Source of the DNA: Enterococcus quebecensis
GTDB lineage: Bacteria; Bacillota; Bacilli; Lactobacillales; Enterococcaceae
Length of the DNA: 64,000 nt
Assembly (NCBI RefSeq): GCF_001730365.1
Contig: NZ_MIKB01000001.1
Location: 186,001-250,000, forward strand
Reading direction: 5' to 3'
Shown: one piece after another, positions 24,658 through 34,394 of the stretch
How positions within the stretch are numbered: position 1 is the stretch's first letter
How the letters are laid out: each line of letters opens with the position of its first letter
Notes under the pieces: generated by a model
Told to the model about the DNA's origin: nothing
Seen by the model: only the letters and a program-made list of their open reading frames with translations
Database searches by the model: none
Translations under genes and position numbers: made by a program

Positions 24658-27072
24658 TTATTCAGAGTATTTATTTTTAAAGAACTTTCCGAAAAATGCT
24701 AAAATCAAGCTTAGTAAACCAATACTTATTACCTCAGCATTGTTGCTCTCACCTGTATTTGGAAGCTTATTTTTAGTTGTAGGTGTTGCTCCAGTATTAG
24801 AATAATTTGATTTAGTGTTTGCTTTTGAAGTTGTATCATTATTCTCCAAATCTTTTGTCGACAAAGGAATTACCTTCCCAACACCTGAATCTGAAGTAGC
24901 ACCAGTTAATGGATCAAGAGTGACAGCTGGAAGTTTTTCCCCTGCTTTTAATTCCAGACCTTCTGGAACAGCAGCAATCCACTTTCCATCTTTATCGACA
25001 TCTACAGTTACTTTCTCTCCATTTGGAAATGTAATAACAACCTTTGAATTCGGCATTCCCGTACCTGAGACTTCTTTGGCACCTTCCATTACGTCGTTCA
25101 CTAATGGGGCTTCGATTTTTTTGTACACATAAGTCACATCAGTTGGATCAACGGCATGATTTCCTGAAGCATTATTTGGGACTGCTACTAAAATATACCC
25201 TGGGATTTGTTTCGATTTTGTTTCATAAGGATCATTAAAAAGTCCGTTAATCAACTCACTGTCAGCTAATGGTTTGCCTTTTTCATCTACATAATTAACG
25301 GTTACTTTTGTTGCTTTCTTTTTGTATTCGTATCTCACTGTTTGATCTTTATCATTATGTTTTCCATCAGCATTTGTCGGTACAACTACTAGATCATATC
25401 CTGGAATCTCTTTCGGAGTTGTTTTATAGTCGTTACCGTATTCGCCAGGAACTTTCTCACCGGTTGCAATAGGATTACCATTTTCATCTACGTATTCAAC
25501 ATTGATGTTGGTTTTGATTTTTGAATAAACATAGGTTACTTCTGTTGTTTCAACCACATGCTTGCCTGAAGCATTGGTTGGTACAATGATCACTGTGTAA
25601 CCTGGAATTTCTTTAGGTGCTGTTTTATAAGGATCGTCAAAAAGACCATTGATCAACTCACTGTCAGCTAAAGAAACACCCTTTTCATCCACATAGTTCA
25701 CATTCACTTTTGTTGCTTTCTTTTTATACACATAACTCACGGTTTGATCCTTGTCAGTGTGCTTCCCAACTGCATTTGTCGGTTTAGAGACTAAATCATA
25801 CCCTGGAATATCTTTGGATTTTGTAGAGTACTCTTCTTCATATTCACCCAAAATTTTGTCACCTGTAGTTAACGGGTTCCCGTTTTCATCTACGTATTCA
25901 ACATTTATATTAGTTTTGATTTTTCTGTAGTAATATTTAACCGTCTGTTCTGTTTTTTCGTATTGTCCATTTTGGTTATCTGGCAATGTTTCTTTTATCA
26001 GTTCGTAACCCGGAATATCAATTGGAGCTGTTTCATAATTTGAACCGATCTTACCATTTTGGTTAGTTGTAGTATGAATTTTTACATCTTTGCCAGATGA
26101 ATCAACTAAAATATGTTCTACAATGACTTTTCCGCCTGTGATTTTAAATTTTCCTGTTGTCGTATCTGTAATGGTTGTATTATTGACGTACCCCTCTGGA
26201 AGCTCTTCTGTTACCGTATTAGTGATAACATACTCTCCTGGTTCCAAACTAGCGATTTCTTCTGGTGTTGGCTGACGATTACTTCCAGTAATAGTCACGC
26301 TATTTCCATTAATATCTGTCCCAGTTATTATCCACTCAAAACTGTACTCACCATAAGTGTCGTTTTTATCTCTCCCCACCTTGATTGATGATGGGTTTTC
26401 AACAACTGATTCAGGTTCATTAACTACACCATCAATATCTACCGATGACACAGTTCGTTGAATATTATTAAAGAAATAACCAGTATCAAAACCGCCAAAA
26501 CCATCAAGCCCTTGTAGTCGTACCATGTAAATTCCTTCTGGACCATTTAAATAGCTTGTCATGTCTACTTGATTTCCACTTTGTACTCCACCAGCTGAAA
26601 GAATCTCATACTGATAACCTTTACTATAAAAATCTTTGGGATTTGTGCGTATAAATTCTATTGTAGCAGCATTTGTATATTGGTAGTTTTCCTCTTGAGT
26701 AGGAAGAATGACACCATTCACAGTTATTGTAAAATCTCCTATATTTCTCGGTGTGATTCGATTGCTATTTTCAGTTTTCTCACTTGGGGATTCCAATACT
26801 TCTGGTGATTGATCTAATATTTCTTCTTCTGGAGCTGCAGGTTCTAAAAGCGCTTGCTCTGAATCTGATTGATTTTCTGCTACTTGCTCTACTCCCATTT
26901 CTCTATTGCTTTCGGCTACCTCCGAGTGCACGGTTATCTTTTCCTGTTTTTCAGCTGTAGCACTTTTCTCTATACCAACCGCTTCTGCTGAAATCGACGA
27001 ATTTATAGCACTGTACGGTACTGTACCTAAAACCATCGTAGAAACTAATAATGTGTGTGTCCATTTTTTCAT
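24658..27072 (-). CDS. LPXTG-anchored surface protein with five MucBP repeats
   Basis: An 804-aa cell-wall protein. Signal peptide ~1-30; Glu-rich region to ~105; a beta-rich N-terminal region (~110-310); five MucBP modules of ~67-71 residues (~314-384, 385-451, 452-518, 519-585, 586-652; each ends like VTYVYKK); an Ig-like domain (~655-740); a Ser/Thr/Asn-rich wall-spanning segment; then LPNTGE, a hydrophobic helix and a basic tail. Modules 2-3 and 4-5 are a tandem duplication. It is a predicted sortase A substrate and adhesin. Start at ATG 27070-27072 with AAGGAAGGG upstream; an ATG eight codons earlier precedes this ribosome site. Confidence 0.93.
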   Translation of the reverse strand: MKKWTHTLLVSTMVLGTVPYSAINSSISAEAVGIEKSATAEKQEKITVHSEVAESNREMGVEQVAENQSDSEQALLEPAAPEEEILDQSPEVLESPSEKTENSNRITPRNIGDFTITVNGVILPTQEENYQYTNAATIEFIRTNPKDFYSKGYQYEILSAGGVQSGNQVDMTSYLNGPEGIYMVRLQGLDGFGGFDTGYFFNNIQRTVSSVDIDGVVNEPESVVENPSSIKVGRDKNDTYGEYSFEWIITGTDINGNSVTITGSNRQPTPEEIASLEPGEYVITNTVTEELPEGYVNNTTITDTTTGKFKITGGKVIVEHILVDSSGKDVKIHTTTNQNGKIGSNYETAPIDIPGYELIKETLPDNQNGQYEKTEQTVKYYYRKIKTNINVEYVDENGNPLTTGDKILGEYEEEYSTKSKDIPGYDLVSKPTNAVGKHTDKDQTVSYVYKKKATKVNVNYVDEKGVSLADSELINGLFDDPYKTAPKEIPGYTVIIVPTNASGKHVVETTEVTYVYSKIKTNINVEYVDENGNPIATGEKVPGEYGNDYKTTPKEIPGYDLVVVPTNADGKHNDKDQTVRYEYKKKATKVTVNYVDEKGKPLADSELINGLFNDPYETKSKQIPGYILVAVPNNASGNHAVDPTDVTYVYKKIEAPLVNDVMEGAKEVSGTGMPNSKVVITFPNGEKVTVDVDKDGKWIAAVPEGLELKAGEKLPAVTLDPLTGATSDSGVGKVIPLSTKDLENNDTTSKANTKSNYSNTGATPTTKNKLPNTGESNNAEVISIGLLSLILAFFGKFFKNKYSE
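25117..25920 (-). repeat. Tandem 402-bp coding repeat (MucBP pairs)
   Basis: Modules 2+3 (25519-25920) and 4+5 (25117-25518) of the LPXTG protein have the same length and alternate in type: NINVEYVDENGNP modules and KATKVxVNYVDEKG modules. This is a two-unit tandem duplication within the gene and a likely site of length variation. Confidence 0.85.
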
Positions 27073-27442
27073 GTTTACCCTTCCTTTTAACAACATTTAT
27101 ATATATATTTTTTTACAATAGTTATTATATCTCATTTACACTTGTTATTTTTCCATTTTTTTTAGTGATCGTCTAAAAAAAAGAAAATTATTCACCTCCA
27201 AGTAAACAATGTAGTTTCATTAGTTTAACCTTCTTTCCAAAATGCTCATCTTTTCAATTCAGTTATTTCATTTTCAAAACATAATCATGACGATTATTTT
27301 ATTTAACTAAAAAAAAAATAAAATTATATAAATAAGATACTAAAATGTAAAAAAATGAACGATAGAAACTCTAGTGAGTTGTCTATCGTTCATTTGTTAT
27401 TTCCATAAATATTAAAAGGACTTTCTAAATTTTCAACAAAAA
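27073..27442. other. AT-rich intergenic region upstream of the LPXTG gene
   Basis: It contains a TATAAT (minus strand, 27123-27128) without a good -35, and the CsbD-gene terminator at its right side (27353-27394). No gene seen. Confidence 0.4.
27353..27394 (-). terminator. Terminator of the CsbD-like gene
   Basis: Arms AAATGAACGATAG (27353-27365) and CTATCGTTCATTT (27382-27394), with an inner ACTC/GAGT pairing, and a U-run on the minus strand. Confidence 0.88.
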
Positions 27443-27697
27443 TTACTTATTATCATGTTTATGGAATTTTTCTTTGATATCTTCAAAACCTTCTTTGATT
27501 TTGTCGCCCAATTTTTCAGCGCCTTCTTTGATATCATCACCGGCATCACGAGCTTTTTCTTTTACATCGCCAAATGCTGATTGTACTTTTCCTTCAAGCT
27601 CTTTGCCTTTATCATCTGTTACTTTACCTTGAACTTCTTTAGCCGTACCTTCAACTTTGTCTTTTGCATCATTTACGCGTTCATTTAAATCTGCCAT
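27443..27697 (-). CDS. CsbD-family stress-response protein
   Basis: An 84-aa, highly charged, helix-prone cytoplasmic protein. [28 protein letters not shown] is the CsbD core, followed by a second Lys/Glu/Asp-rich helix ([18 protein letters not shown]) and a His-Lys tail. CsbD-like proteins are abundant in general stress responses in Gram-positives, but their molecular role is unknown. Ribosome site GGAGGGATTTTCAC before the ATG. Single gene with a strong terminator. No SigB promoter can be claimed; enterococci generally lack SigB. Confidence 0.92.
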   Translation of the reverse strand: MADLNERVNDAKDKVEGTAKEVQGKVTDDKGKELEGKVQSAFGDVKEKARDAGDDIKEGAEKLGDKIKEGFEDIKEKFHKHDNK

Positions 27698-27792
27698 GTG
27701 AAAATCCCTCCTAATAATATTTGTTACAAATTTACAATAACACCCTTTTTTAGCTTATACAAATATTTCGCTTTTTTCCTTAATATACTGAT

Positions 27793-28392
27793 TCAAACGT
27801 CCATTAACCATTTTTTAGCACTATTCACTTCATCTATAGTTATTTGATGACCAGAAACAGTTCTCTCAACTGAAACGTTCGCGCCGCGATTTTCTAATTG
27901 AGAAATCAGTTGATCTGCTGCGTCTTTTGATACAATAGGATCGTTTATTCCAAAAGATAACCAAACTTTATGGTGACTAAGAGCATGTTGTTTAGTATCT
28001 ACGCCAAGTGACATTGGATGAAAAAGAATCCCCTTTTGCAACTGGCTCTCTCTTTCCAACATTGCATGAGCAGCGATGTTGGCTCCGTTAGAATAACCAA
28101 CAATTACCCAGTCTTCAACAGCAATTTGTTTTTCCTTGCTAATAGAAATAATTTCCGTTAGAAGATGATCAGTCTCTTCTTCTAAACTCTCAAAATCAAA
28201 TTGATTTAGACCGTTTCGTTTAAAATAACGATTCATGCCATCCTCTTGAATCCGTCCACGAATAGAAAGAATCGTTGCATTTGGATCTAGCAACTGAGCA
28301 ATTTCCAATAGAGAGTTTTCATCTCCCCCTGTTCCGTGAAGTAATAATAATTTTTTTCCTTGAGCTTTTCCTTCTTCAAAAATGTAATGCAT
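27793..28392 (-). CDS. Alpha/beta-hydrolase of the carboxylesterase/phospholipase family (MhqD-like)
   Basis: A 199-aa alpha/beta hydrolase with LLLLHGTGGDENS (oxyanion region), the nucleophile elbow GYSNGAN (Ser), Asp in GINDPIVS and His in SGHQIT, forming a full triad. It resembles bacterial carboxylesterases of the MhqD/YodD group, which act in electrophile or quinone stress. The actual ester is unknown. Start taken at ATG 28390-28392, five nt after AGGTG; a GTG three codons earlier lies in the ribosome site. Confidence 0.85.
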   Translation of the reverse strand: MHYIFEEGKAQGKKLLLLHGTGGDENSLLEIAQLLDPNATILSIRGRIQEDGMNRYFKRNGLNQFDFESLEEETDHLLTEIISISKEKQIAVEDWVIVGYSNGANIAAHAMLERESQLQKGILFHPMSLGVDTKQHALSHHKVWLSFGINDPIVSKDAADQLISQLENRGANVSVERTVSGHQITIDEVNSAKKWLMDV

Positions 28393-28718
28393 CACATTCA
28401 CCTATTTCTTTTTATTTTCATAATAATAGTTATCACAATTAAAATACTTACTTTTAGTAAGCTTCTATACATCATAATAACACCTTTCTGTTTATTTGTC
28501 ACTTAGGATAGTATTTTTCAAGTATAAAAAATGGGTCTGAAGTATAACTCAAAGAGTTATGTTCCAGGCCCTTAATATCAAAATAAACGGTGAATCAAAA
28601 GTAACTTATTTCTCGAAGCTAACGCCTTTGATACCAACCATACTCATCCTAATCTTGGTGCTAAGATACAATTTTCTACAGTTTCTCTTTTTCATAAGTA
28701 TTGATCGATTTTTTAAAT
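28393..28718. other. Intergenic region holding repeat copy B
   Basis: About 326 nt without a convincing gene. The hairpin and tail of the dispersed repeat (28533-28640) occupy its centre. Confidence 0.5.
28533..28640. repeat. Dispersed inverted-repeat element, copy B
   Basis: Hairpin 28533-28550 with 28554-28571 (arms begin GGGTCTG and end CAGGCCC; inner ATAACTC/GAGTTAT identical to copy A). The tail GTGAATCAAAAGTAACTTATTTCTCGAAG-like segment resembles copies A and C. Confidence 0.6.
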
Positions 28719-29774
28719 TCATAACAAAGCTTCATCATCAGATAATAATAAGGCATAAACTGTCTGACTATAAAAATCTTTTCCAGGGCGTAAAATAATA
28801 TCTCCAAATCCTTCAAATTCTACAGCGCCTGGACTTGTTTGCGTCTCAAAGGTTATTCCCCCATGATGAACGACTTGGTTTCCATGAACTTCAGGACCTG
28901 AATTACCAAATTGAGCTGTAAAAATAACCACAGTGTCCCTATCAGTGTATACATTCACAGTAATGTCTGACTCTGGTGAAACCAATACAGCTTGAGGTGT
29001 TTCCTTCGTCTTATGATTGAGTATAAAAGGATGATCTAATCCATCCACTAATACATTTTGTTCATAGTTTGTTTGAAATACTTCATTGACCTTTTTAATC
29101 GTTCTAAAATCAAAAGGTGTATTTGCAACTGACCTTTTCTCTCCTGTTGCATTAGTGTCACTGTCGACAACAACAAATTTATCAGCGTCTATCAGTAATT
29201 GATGATCGGCAACCGTTTTGGTCGGATCTCCAGTCAGATTAAAATAAACATGATTCGTTGGATTGAAGAGTGTACTCTCATTAGTGCTAGCCTGATAGGT
29301 TATTTTCCATTCATTTTGGTTACTTAAGGAATACGTAACACTCACTGTTATTGTTCCTGGAAAACCATTTTCATTAGCTGGACTAGTATGCGTAAAAACA
29401 ACTGAAAGTTCTTCATCATTTTCTTTGATTGCTGTCTCCCATATTTTTTCTTCAAAACTATGAGGTCCACCATGGAGGCAATGATGAGTGTTTGGGTCAA
29501 CAAAAACTTGGTAATTTTTTTTATCAATTGAAAACTGTCCATTTTTAATTCTGCCTGCAACTCGCCCAATCGTTGCGCCAAAGTATAAATCTTTTTCAAC
29601 ATATTCTTTTTCAGAATCAAATCCTAAAACAATATTTTTTCTACCAACAGCTGTTGGTACATATAAGTTAACAATCCGAGCACCTAAGTTTGTCGCTTCT
29701 AGAGTAACACCATTATTATTAGTAAGCGAATACAAAAATGCATGCTCTCCAAATTTTTTCTCTGTAACTTTCAT
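28719..29774 (-). CDS. galM: Aldose 1-epimerase (mutarotase)
   Basis: A 351-aa GalM-fold cytoplasmic enzyme interconverting alpha and beta anomers of galactose or glucose at the head of the Leland route. Family marks: GATIGRVAGRIKNGQF, HHCLHGG (substrate His), TNHVYFNLTG (catalytic His), DHPFIL and GITFETQTSPGAVEF with the catalytic Glu region. Length is standard. Single gene; no galactokinase or transferase gene nearby, so its role may be general sugar metabolism. Ribosome site AAGGAGTGGAGAG before ATG. Confidence 0.94.
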   Translation of the reverse strand: MKVTEKKFGEHAFLYSLTNNNGVTLEATNLGARIVNLYVPTAVGRKNIVLGFDSEKEYVEKDLYFGATIGRVAGRIKNGQFSIDKKNYQVFVDPNTHHCLHGGPHSFEEKIWETAIKENDEELSVVFTHTSPANENGFPGTITVSVTYSLSNQNEWKITYQASTNESTLFNPTNHVYFNLTGDPTKTVADHQLLIDADKFVVVDSDTNATGEKRSVANTPFDFRTIKKVNEVFQTNYEQNVLVDGLDHPFILNHKTKETPQAVLVSPESDITVNVYTDRDTVVIFTAQFGNSGPEVHGNQVVHHGGITFETQTSPGAVEFEGFGDIILRPGKDFYSQTVYALLLSDDEALL

Positions 29775-29970
29775 TAGCTCTCCACTCCTTATTCATTCTG
29801 CTTCCTTAATAAAAAGGAACACTCATTATCATTTTAGCATGTTTTTTTCTATATTTTCTTCTAATTGGCACTTTCAACTATTTTTGTTTGATTTTACAAT
29901 ATCCTTGTCAACTTGCACTTTAAAAAAGAAAAGGGATAAAATTATACAAAAATTCTTTTATTTGTAACAA

Positions 29971-30005
29971 AATAAGACCTCTCTCATACTCGAGAAAGGT
30001 CTTAT
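29971..30005 (-). terminator. Terminator of rpmE2
   Basis: Arms AATAAGACCTCTCTC (29971-29985) and GAGAAAGGTCTTAT (29992-30005), one mismatch, with U-rich tail on the minus strand. Confidence 0.85.
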
Positions 30006-30022
30006 AAACATTGCTGTTTGAA

Positions 30023-30292
30023 TTATGCGTCTGGATTTGCGTTGGCATCTTTGATACCATACTTTTTGTTGAAACGGTCCACACGTCCGTCTGCTTGTGT
30101 AAATTTTTGACGTCCAGTGTAAAATGGATGAGAGTCAGATGTAACTTCGACACGGATTACTGGATAAGTATTTCCGTCTTCCCACTCAACAGTTTCCTCA
30201 GAGTGCTTAGTAGAACCTGATAAGAATTTAAAACCTGTTGTTGAGTCCATAAATATAACTGGGTGATATTCTGGATGGATATCTTGTTTCAT
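30023..30292 (-). CDS. rpmE2: 50S ribosomal protein L31 type B
   Basis: An 89-aa L31 protein; [22 protein letters not shown] and the [14 protein letters not shown]-type block identify it. It lacks the CxxC zinc-ribbon cysteines of L31 type A, so it is the zinc-free paralogue normally used in Lactobacillales. AAAGGAG precedes the ATG. It lies ~100 nt after rho, and a small hairpin (30312-30332) stands in its leader. Confidence 0.97.
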   Translation of the reverse strand: MKQDIHPEYHPVIFMDSTTGFKFLSGSTKHSEETVEWEDGNTYPVIRVEVTSDSHPFYTGRQKFTQADGRVDRFNKKYGIKDANANPDA

Positions 30293-30311
30293 AGTCTTTT
30301 CGCTCCTTTGC

Positions 30312-30332
30312 CCTGATACATTTGCTGTATCA
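30312..30332 (-). promoter_or_regulatory. Hairpin in the rpmE2 leader
   Basis: Perfect 8-bp arms CTGATACA (30312-30319) and TGTATCAG (30325-30332), 5-nt loop, just upstream of the rpmE2 ribosome site. No U-run. It could be a translational control site for L31 or a weak rho-gene 3' structure. Confidence 0.4.
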
Positions 30333-30390
30333 GAGTTATTTTGTCGATATACAACAGTACTATAATAGCATGATTCTTTTATTGATGCAA

Positions 30391-31683
30391 TTATCTTTTT
30401 ATATTTCTTTTTGCTTGTTTACCAAATGAAACATCATGGAAATCTTCAAAGAAATTTTGATTGTTTTTAGTTTTGCGTAAAAATTTGATGAACTGCTCTG
30501 TATATTCCAAAGAATCCCCTGTCATATGATTGCGCAACTTCCATGTTTCTTCCAATTGTTCTGATGACATCAGCAACTCTTCTTTACGAGTACCCGATTT
30601 CTTGATATCAATCGCAGGGAAAATACGACGATCTGCCAAGTCACGAGACAAGTGCATCTCCATATTTCCAGTTCCTTTGAATTCTTCAAAAATCACATCA
30701 TCCATACGGCTGCCCGTATCCACTAAAGCTGTTGCAAGTATCGTCAAGCTTCCGCCTTCTTCAATATTTCTAGCAGCACCAAAGAAACGCTTTGGTTTAT
30801 AAAATGCTGCAGGATCAATCCCTCCGCTTAATGTTCGTCCGCTTGCAGGGATTACTAAATTATAAGCACGAGCTAAACGAGTAATACTATCCATCAAAAT
30901 AACGACATCTCGTTTATCTTCCACTAAACGCATCGCACGTTCCAAGACTAACTCAGAAACTCGTGTATGGTTTTGCGGTTGCTGATCGAATGTTGAAGAA
31001 ACTACGTCTCCTTTAACACTGCGCTCTAAATCAGTCACTTCTTCTGGACGTTCATCAATCAAAAGTAAAATCAATTCTACATCTGGAAAATTCTCAGTGA
31101 TGCCATTAGCAATTTCTTTCAAGACACTTGTCTTACCTGCTTTTGGCGGGGCAACGATTAAACCACGTTGACCAAATCCAACTGGTGAAAAAATATCAAT
31201 CATCCGTGTAGATAATCGGCCTGAAGTTGTTTCTAATTTGATTTGTCTTTCGGGGTAAAGTGGTGTCAGTGCAGGGAAATGCGGACGTTGTTTTGCTTCT
31301 TCCGGATCTTTTCCGTTAACACTTTCAACATGCATTAAACCATAGTAACGCTCTGATTCTTTAGGAGGACGAGCTTTCCCCGCAACTTTATCACCATTAC
31401 GTAGACCGAAACGGCGAATTTGAGAAGATGAAATATAAATATCTTCTGCACTTGGTCCATAATTGATTGGCCTTAAAAAACCGTAGCCATCCTGAGAAAC
31501 AATATCTAGAACCCCTTCCATTAAGAAGAATCCTTGTTTCTCAGCTTGAGCTCTAATTACTGCTAACGATAATTCTTTTTTGTTCATTTGGCTATAATAA
31601 GGAATTTTAAACTCTTTTGCATAAGCATAAATATCTTTTAATGTACTATTTTCAAGCTCTGCCATCGTTAAATAGTCACTCAT
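30391..31683 (-). CDS. rho: Transcription termination factor Rho
   Basis: A 430-aa hexameric RNA helicase that releases RNA polymerase. It has an N-terminal helical domain (~1-50), the cold-shock RNA-binding domain (~55-125; [11 protein letters not shown]), the P-loop [11 protein letters not shown] (~180), [13 protein letters not shown] and the Q/R-loop region [21 protein letters not shown]. Complete length. The start overlaps the murA2 stop by 4 nt (ATGA), an arrangement conserved in enterococci. The Phe-Gly-Ala region and P-loop residues seem normal. Confidence 0.97.
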   Translation of the reverse strand: MSDYLTMAELENSTLKDIYAYAKEFKIPYYSQMNKKELSLAVIRAQAEKQGFFLMEGVLDIVSQDGYGFLRPINYGPSAEDIYISSSQIRRFGLRNGDKVAGKARPPKESERYYGLMHVESVNGKDPEEAKQRPHFPALTPLYPERQIKLETTSGRLSTRMIDIFSPVGFGQRGLIVAPPKAGKTSVLKEIANGITENFPDVELILLLIDERPEEVTDLERSVKGDVVSSTFDQQPQNHTRVSELVLERAMRLVEDKRDVVILMDSITRLARAYNLVIPASGRTLSGGIDPAAFYKPKRFFGAARNIEEGGSLTILATALVDTGSRMDDVIFEEFKGTGNMEMHLSRDLADRRIFPAIDIKKSGTRKEELLMSSEQLEETWKLRNHMTGDSLEYTEQFIKFLRKTKNNQNFFEDFHDVSFGKQAKRNIKR

Positions 31684-32960
31684 TTAGCCACCTCAATTTC
31701 TTCTTCTGTCTCAATCATTTCAATATCTGCACCAAGTGCTGTTAATTTTTCAATAATGTGGTCATATCCACGTAAAATGTATTCTACGTTATATATAGTA
31801 GTTGTACCTGTTGCCATTAATCCAGCAATGACTAAACAAGCACCTGCTCTAAGATCAGAGGCAACAACTTCTGCACCATGTAATTGTGTTGGTCCATTGA
31901 TAACGATCATATTTCCTTCAATCGAGGCATCCGCACCCATACGAACTAATTCTGGGATATGCTTTGTCCGTTGTGCGTAGATACTATCAATAACTTCCCC
32001 TGTTCCTTTGGCTTTTAACATTAATGGTGTGATCGGCTGTTGTAAATCTGTTGCAAAGCCTGGGTATGGATACGTTTTAACTGTAGTCATTTTTAAGTCA
32101 TGAGAAGGATGCACTTCGATCATATCTTCTTCGATCGTCATGTTGACACCCATTTCTTGTAACTTTGCTATAAAGCTTTCTAGGTGTTCATAGATTACAT
32201 TGCGTACTTTTACGCCTTCCCCCATCGCTGCAGCTAAAGCTAAATAGGTACCTGCCTCAATTCGATCAGGAATAATCGAATGACGACAACCATGTAATTT
32301 TTCAACACCTTCGATTCGAATAATGTCCGTTCCCGCACCACGAATATTTGCACCCATATTATTCAATAAAGTCGCAACATCAATAATTTCTGGTTCACGA
32401 GCAGCATTTTCAATGATTGTCTTTCCTTCTGCTTTGACCGCAGCCAACATTACATTAATCGTCGCGCCAATTGATACCATGTCCATAAATATTCTAGTGC
32501 CGCGAAGTCCATCATCTGTTCTTAAATACATTGCGCCATGTTCATTCGTTACATTGGCACCAAGTGCTTCGAATCCCTTGATATGAAGATCAATAGGACG
32601 AGGTCCTAGATAACAGCCACCAGGTAAACCGACAACTCCCTCACCAAACTTACCCAACAATGAACCCATAAAATAATAAGACGCACGAAGACTATTGATC
32701 TTGCCTTTTGGCATTGGAACTGAAACAATCTCTGTTGGATCGATAACAAGTGTATTATCACTAAATGTAGTTTTAGCACCCATGATTTCTAGAATTTCAA
32801 TTAATGAGTGGACATCTTGAATATCTGGTACACCATCTAGAGTTACTGGTGAATCAGCTAAGATAGCTGCTGGTATCAATGCCACTGCACTGTTTTTTGC
32901 TCCGCTGATAGATACTTCTCCAGTTAATGGACGATTGCCGTTGATTACGATTTTTTTCAT
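31680..32960 (-). CDS. murA2: UDP-N-acetylglucosamine 1-carboxyvinyltransferase (MurA2/MurZ type)
   Basis: A 426-aa EPSP-synthase-fold enzyme that adds enolpyruvate to UDP-GlcNAc, the first committed step of peptidoglycan synthesis. The loop [15 protein letters not shown] carries the active-site Cys that reacts with fosfomycin. [15 protein letters not shown] near the start and [11 protein letters not shown]-like text near the end are typical. Firmicutes usually have two MurA copies; the position before rho identifies this as the second (MurAB/MurZ) copy. ATG start. Confidence 0.95.
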   Translation of the reverse strand: MKKIVINGNRPLTGEVSISGAKNSAVALIPAAILADSPVTLDGVPDIQDVHSLIEILEIMGAKTTFSDNTLVIDPTEIVSVPMPKGKINSLRASYYFMGSLLGKFGEGVVGLPGGCYLGPRPIDLHIKGFEALGANVTNEHGAMYLRTDDGLRGTRIFMDMVSIGATINVMLAAVKAEGKTIIENAAREPEIIDVATLLNNMGANIRGAGTDIIRIEGVEKLHGCRHSIIPDRIEAGTYLALAAAMGEGVKVRNVIYEHLESFIAKLQEMGVNMTIEEDMIEVHPSHDLKMTTVKTYPYPGFATDLQQPITPLMLKAKGTGEVIDSIYAQRTKHIPELVRMGADASIEGNMIVINGPTQLHGAEVVASDLRAGACLVIAGLMATGTTTIYNVEYILRGYDHIIEKLTALGADIEMIETEEEIEVAK

Positions 32961-33213
32961 TTTTTATTCTCACCTATCTATGTAAAACAATAGTTTTATT
33001 TTTTTATAATATACCCAAACTATTCTAACACATTAAAGAATAATAAAAAAGGCAACAGCTGACCCATTTAGTTTATTTTCATAATTCATTTCTTTTTTCT
33101 CAGTATTTTAACGAATATCGAACAACAGAAGCTAATACATAAAATTGGAAATAATAAAAAACTGAAACAACGGCAAATGCGTCATTCCAGTTTTAATCAG
33201 TTATAAAAAATAA

Positions 33214-34080
33214 TTATGCTTTATTAGCAGAACCGAACCATTCGATACGTTGTTCAACTAACTCAGTAACAGCTTTTGTTCCTGGTGCTAATAATTTACG
33301 AGGGTCAAAGCCTTTACCTTCAAGATCTTTGCCTTCTTCGATGTATTTACGTGTTGCAGCTGCAAATACTTCTTGACACTCAGTATTAACGTTGATTTTA
33401 GAAACGCCCATTGAGATTGCTTTTTGAACTTGCTCTAAAGGAATACCTGATCCACCGTGTAATACTAATGGAATGTCACCAACAGCGTCAGCGATTGCTT
33501 GTAAGTGATCAAATGCTAATCCAGTCCAGTTTTCTGGATAAGAACCATGGATGTTACCGATCCCGCAAGCTAGGTAATCAATACCAGTTGCTACCATTTG
33601 TACACACTCTTGAATGTCAGCTAATTCGCCAGAACCGATGATTCCGTCTTCTTCTCCGCCGATTGAACCAACTTCACATTCCACAGAAACGCCTTTAGCG
33701 TGTGCTTTAGCAACAACATCTTTAGCTTTTTCGATGTTTTCTTCAAATGGTAAGTGAGAACCATCAAACATTACTGAAGTGTAGCCGATTTCGATACATT
33801 CTAATGCATCTTCATAATTACCGTGATCTAAGTGAAGAGCTACTGGTACAGTAATTCCCATTGAATCAATCAAGTCTTTTACTAAATCGTAACATACTTG
33901 GTATCCACCCATGTATTTAGCCGCACCCATAGAAGTTTGGATCAAAACTGGCGCTTTTTTAGCTTCTGCAGCTTCAAGAATCGCTTTTGTCCATTCTAGG
34001 TTGTTTGTATTGAATCCTCCAACACCGTAGCCGCTTTTGCGAGCTGCTTTAAGAAATTCAGTTCCTGATACTAATGGCAT
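33214..34080 (-). CDS. fba: Class II fructose-bisphosphate aldolase
   Basis: A 288-aa zinc-dependent aldolase of glycolysis, cleaving fructose 1,6-bisphosphate. Zinc ligands are in ALHLDHG (Asp-His), the ECEVGSIGGEED loop, GSYPENW region and VLHGGSGIP. Start at ATG 34078-34080 with AGGAGG eight nt upstream; the longer frame has no ribosome site. Codon usage looks that of a highly expressed gene. Single gene with an AT-rich upstream region. Confidence 0.97.
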   Translation of the reverse strand: MPLVSGTEFLKAARKSGYGVGGFNTNNLEWTKAILEAAEAKKAPVLIQTSMGAAKYMGGYQVCYDLVKDLIDSMGITVPVALHLDHGNYEDALECIEIGYTSVMFDGSHLPFEENIEKAKDVVAKAHAKGVSVECEVGSIGGEEDGIIGSGELADIQECVQMVATGIDYLACGIGNIHGSYPENWTGLAFDHLQAIADAVGDIPLVLHGGSGIPLEQVQKAISMGVSKINVNTECQEVFAAATRKYIEEGKDLEGKGFDPRKLLAPGTKAVTELVEQRIEWFGSANKA

Positions 34081-34394
34081 AATAAAATTCCTCCTAAGTT
34101 TTAAAAAAACTTTATTTGTTAAGGACACCCTTAACCAACAGTTATATTTTAGCAGACTTTTTAGTACTTTTCTACTAAAATTACCTTTTTCAGAAAAGTT
34201 TTGTCTAAACTTTCACAAAACTAAAGACACTTTCTTCTTTTTGTCTAAAAAAGAATGAATCAGTCTATGAATTTTTTCTCGATATATCCAAAACATTTCT
34301 ATCTTTTTTTTATTAATTAAGTAGTTAAAACTATAAAAATCCGCCAAACTGCTGAACAAATCCAGACACTTTGACGAACTTAACTGTAACACTT
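34081..34394. other. Intergenic region upstream of fba
   Basis: About 314 nt, AT-rich, presumably holding the fba promoter and the end of the yitT-like transcript. I see no gene and no convincing hairpin. Confidence 0.4.

Noticed and set aside
29920-30153. Open frame overlapping rpmE2
   Set aside because: It is a shadow of the L31 gene and its terminator in another frame.
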